A stretch of 5,263 nt of DNA, taken from Desulfurococcales archaeon. GTDB taxonomy: Archaea > Thermoproteota > Thermoprotei_A > Sulfolobales > Fervidicoccaceae. The stretch spans positions 1 to 5,263 of the forward strand of contig JALTXS010000033.1 of the NCBI GenBank assembly GCA_027048265.1, given 5' to 3'. The notes beneath the pieces are model-generated. The model searched no databases. It saw only the letters and a list, made by a program, of their open reading frames with translations, and was not told the DNA's origin. The position numbers were made by a program, and so were the translations under genes. Below are positions 4,787-5,263 of this stretch, one piece after another; positions within the stretch are counted from its first letter, which is position 1, and each line of letters opens with the position of its first letter.

Positions 4787-5263
4787 TCACTTAGAATTCT
4801 TTTCCCAATACTTCTTTTTCTCCTCATATTCTTCTCTTGTGGATTTGGGTTCGGCGGGGTTTCCCGCTACTAGGGTTCTTGGGGGCACGTCTCTTGTTAC
4901 TACGCTTCCCGCTGCTACTATGGCTTCTCTCCCTATCTTTATGCCGGGGAGGATGACGGCGCTGGCTCCTATTACTGCGCCGTCTTCTATGGTGGGGCCT
5001 TGTAGCCTCCTGGAGGGGGGGTAGCGGTCGTTGGTGAGCACGGCTCGGGGGCCGAGGAAGACGTTGTCTCCTATGGTTGTGTTGGGGGGGATGTAGACCC
5101 CGCTTTCTATCTTTACCCTCCGGCCTATGGTCACGTGGCCGTCAATTATGGTGCCCGTGCCTACCAGGCTTTGCTCGCCTATGTGGGTCTGCTCCCTTAT
5201 CAGGACCCCGTGCCCCGTTTCAACGCCTTTTTCCAGTATGGCAGTCTCGTATACCACGGTGCC
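4787..5263 (-). CDS. Hexapeptide-repeat (left-handed beta-helix) acyltransferase, WbpD/WlbB-like, probably 5'-partial
   Basis: The frame is open to the right edge: 158 residues are visible, and a GTG at 5257-5255 is the only start candidate inside the window. With six bases before it, neither a binding site nor an upstream start can be judged, so the true start may lie outside. Numbering from that GTG (156 residues), isoleucine/valine-glycine hexapeptide turns repeat from about residue 7 to 125 (IGEQSLVGTGTIIDG, VTIGRRVKI, TTIGDNVFLG, AVIGASAVILPGIKIG). A loop with the TNDRYP motif (75-80) and the closing DVPPRTLVAGNPA (123-135) are marks of transferases that N-acetylate the amino group of UDP-linked 3-amino or 4-amino sugars with acetyl-CoA. 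The C-terminus (138-156) is a highly charged helix. Such enzymes are cytoplasmic trimers serving glycan or glycoprotein synthesis. The exact sugar cannot be read from sequence. Family call is firm, substrate is not. Confidence 0.85.
   Translation of the reverse strand, partial: GTVVYETAILEKGVETGHGVLIREQTHIGEQSLVGTGTIIDGHVTIGRRVKIESGVYIPPNTTIGDNVFLGPRAVLTNDRYPPSRRLQGPTIEDGAVIGASAVILPGIKIGREAIVAAGSVVTRDVPPRTLVAGNPAEPKSTREEYEEKKKYWEKNSK

Overview
The window reads as archaeal DNA, most likely from a hyperthermophilic crenarchaeon of the Desulfurococcales/Aeropyrum kind. The grounds are GC-rich genes with heavy AGG/AGA arginine and ATA/CTA codon use, GTG starts, TATA-box promoters about 25 bases before likely transcript starts, T-run ends in place of hairpin terminators, and a coiled-coil/nuclease-fold gene of a type common in Crenarchaeota. 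The lineage is an inference from style, not from a marker gene.

Left part (1-1605, minus strand): a CcmC/CcsA-type haem-handling membrane protein (577-1605) for cytochrome c maturation. It overlaps by four bases (GTGA) an unrecognised membrane-anchored protein that runs off the left edge (1-580). The two are almost certainly one operon. The CcmC-like protein carries an unusual C-terminal extension: an extra helix, a soluble outer-face domain and a last helix.

Middle (1606-3627, plus strand): a short divergent promoter region with a near-symmetric TATA box separates the haem operon from a small DUF2283 protein (1720-1968, GTG start with a strong ribosome binding site). A T-rich stop signal and a new promoter follow, then a 508-residue anchored surface protein (2101-3627). 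This has one N-terminal membrane helix, a Pro/Thr/Ser-rich stalk, beta-propeller-like repeats, four cysteines and four N-glycosylation sequons.

Right part (3619-5263, minus strand): a DUF3782-like protein (3619-4494) made of a 16-heptad coiled coil joined to a PD-(D/E)XK nuclease-fold domain; it overlaps the preceding convergent gene by 9 bases. A 292-base non-coding gap holds its promoter, an inverted repeat and the T-run end of the next gene. Last is a hexapeptide-repeat acyltransferase (4787-5263), open at the right edge, of the type that N-acetylates nucleotide-linked amino sugars for surface glycans.

Taken together, several genes serve the cell surface: cytochrome c maturation, two anchored stalked proteins and a sugar acetyltransferase. 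I see no CRISPR array, transposase, RNA gene or clear defence island. The best leads are the extended CcmC with its overlapping unknown partner, and a short motif (AATTACGG) that sits at two predicted transcript starts.
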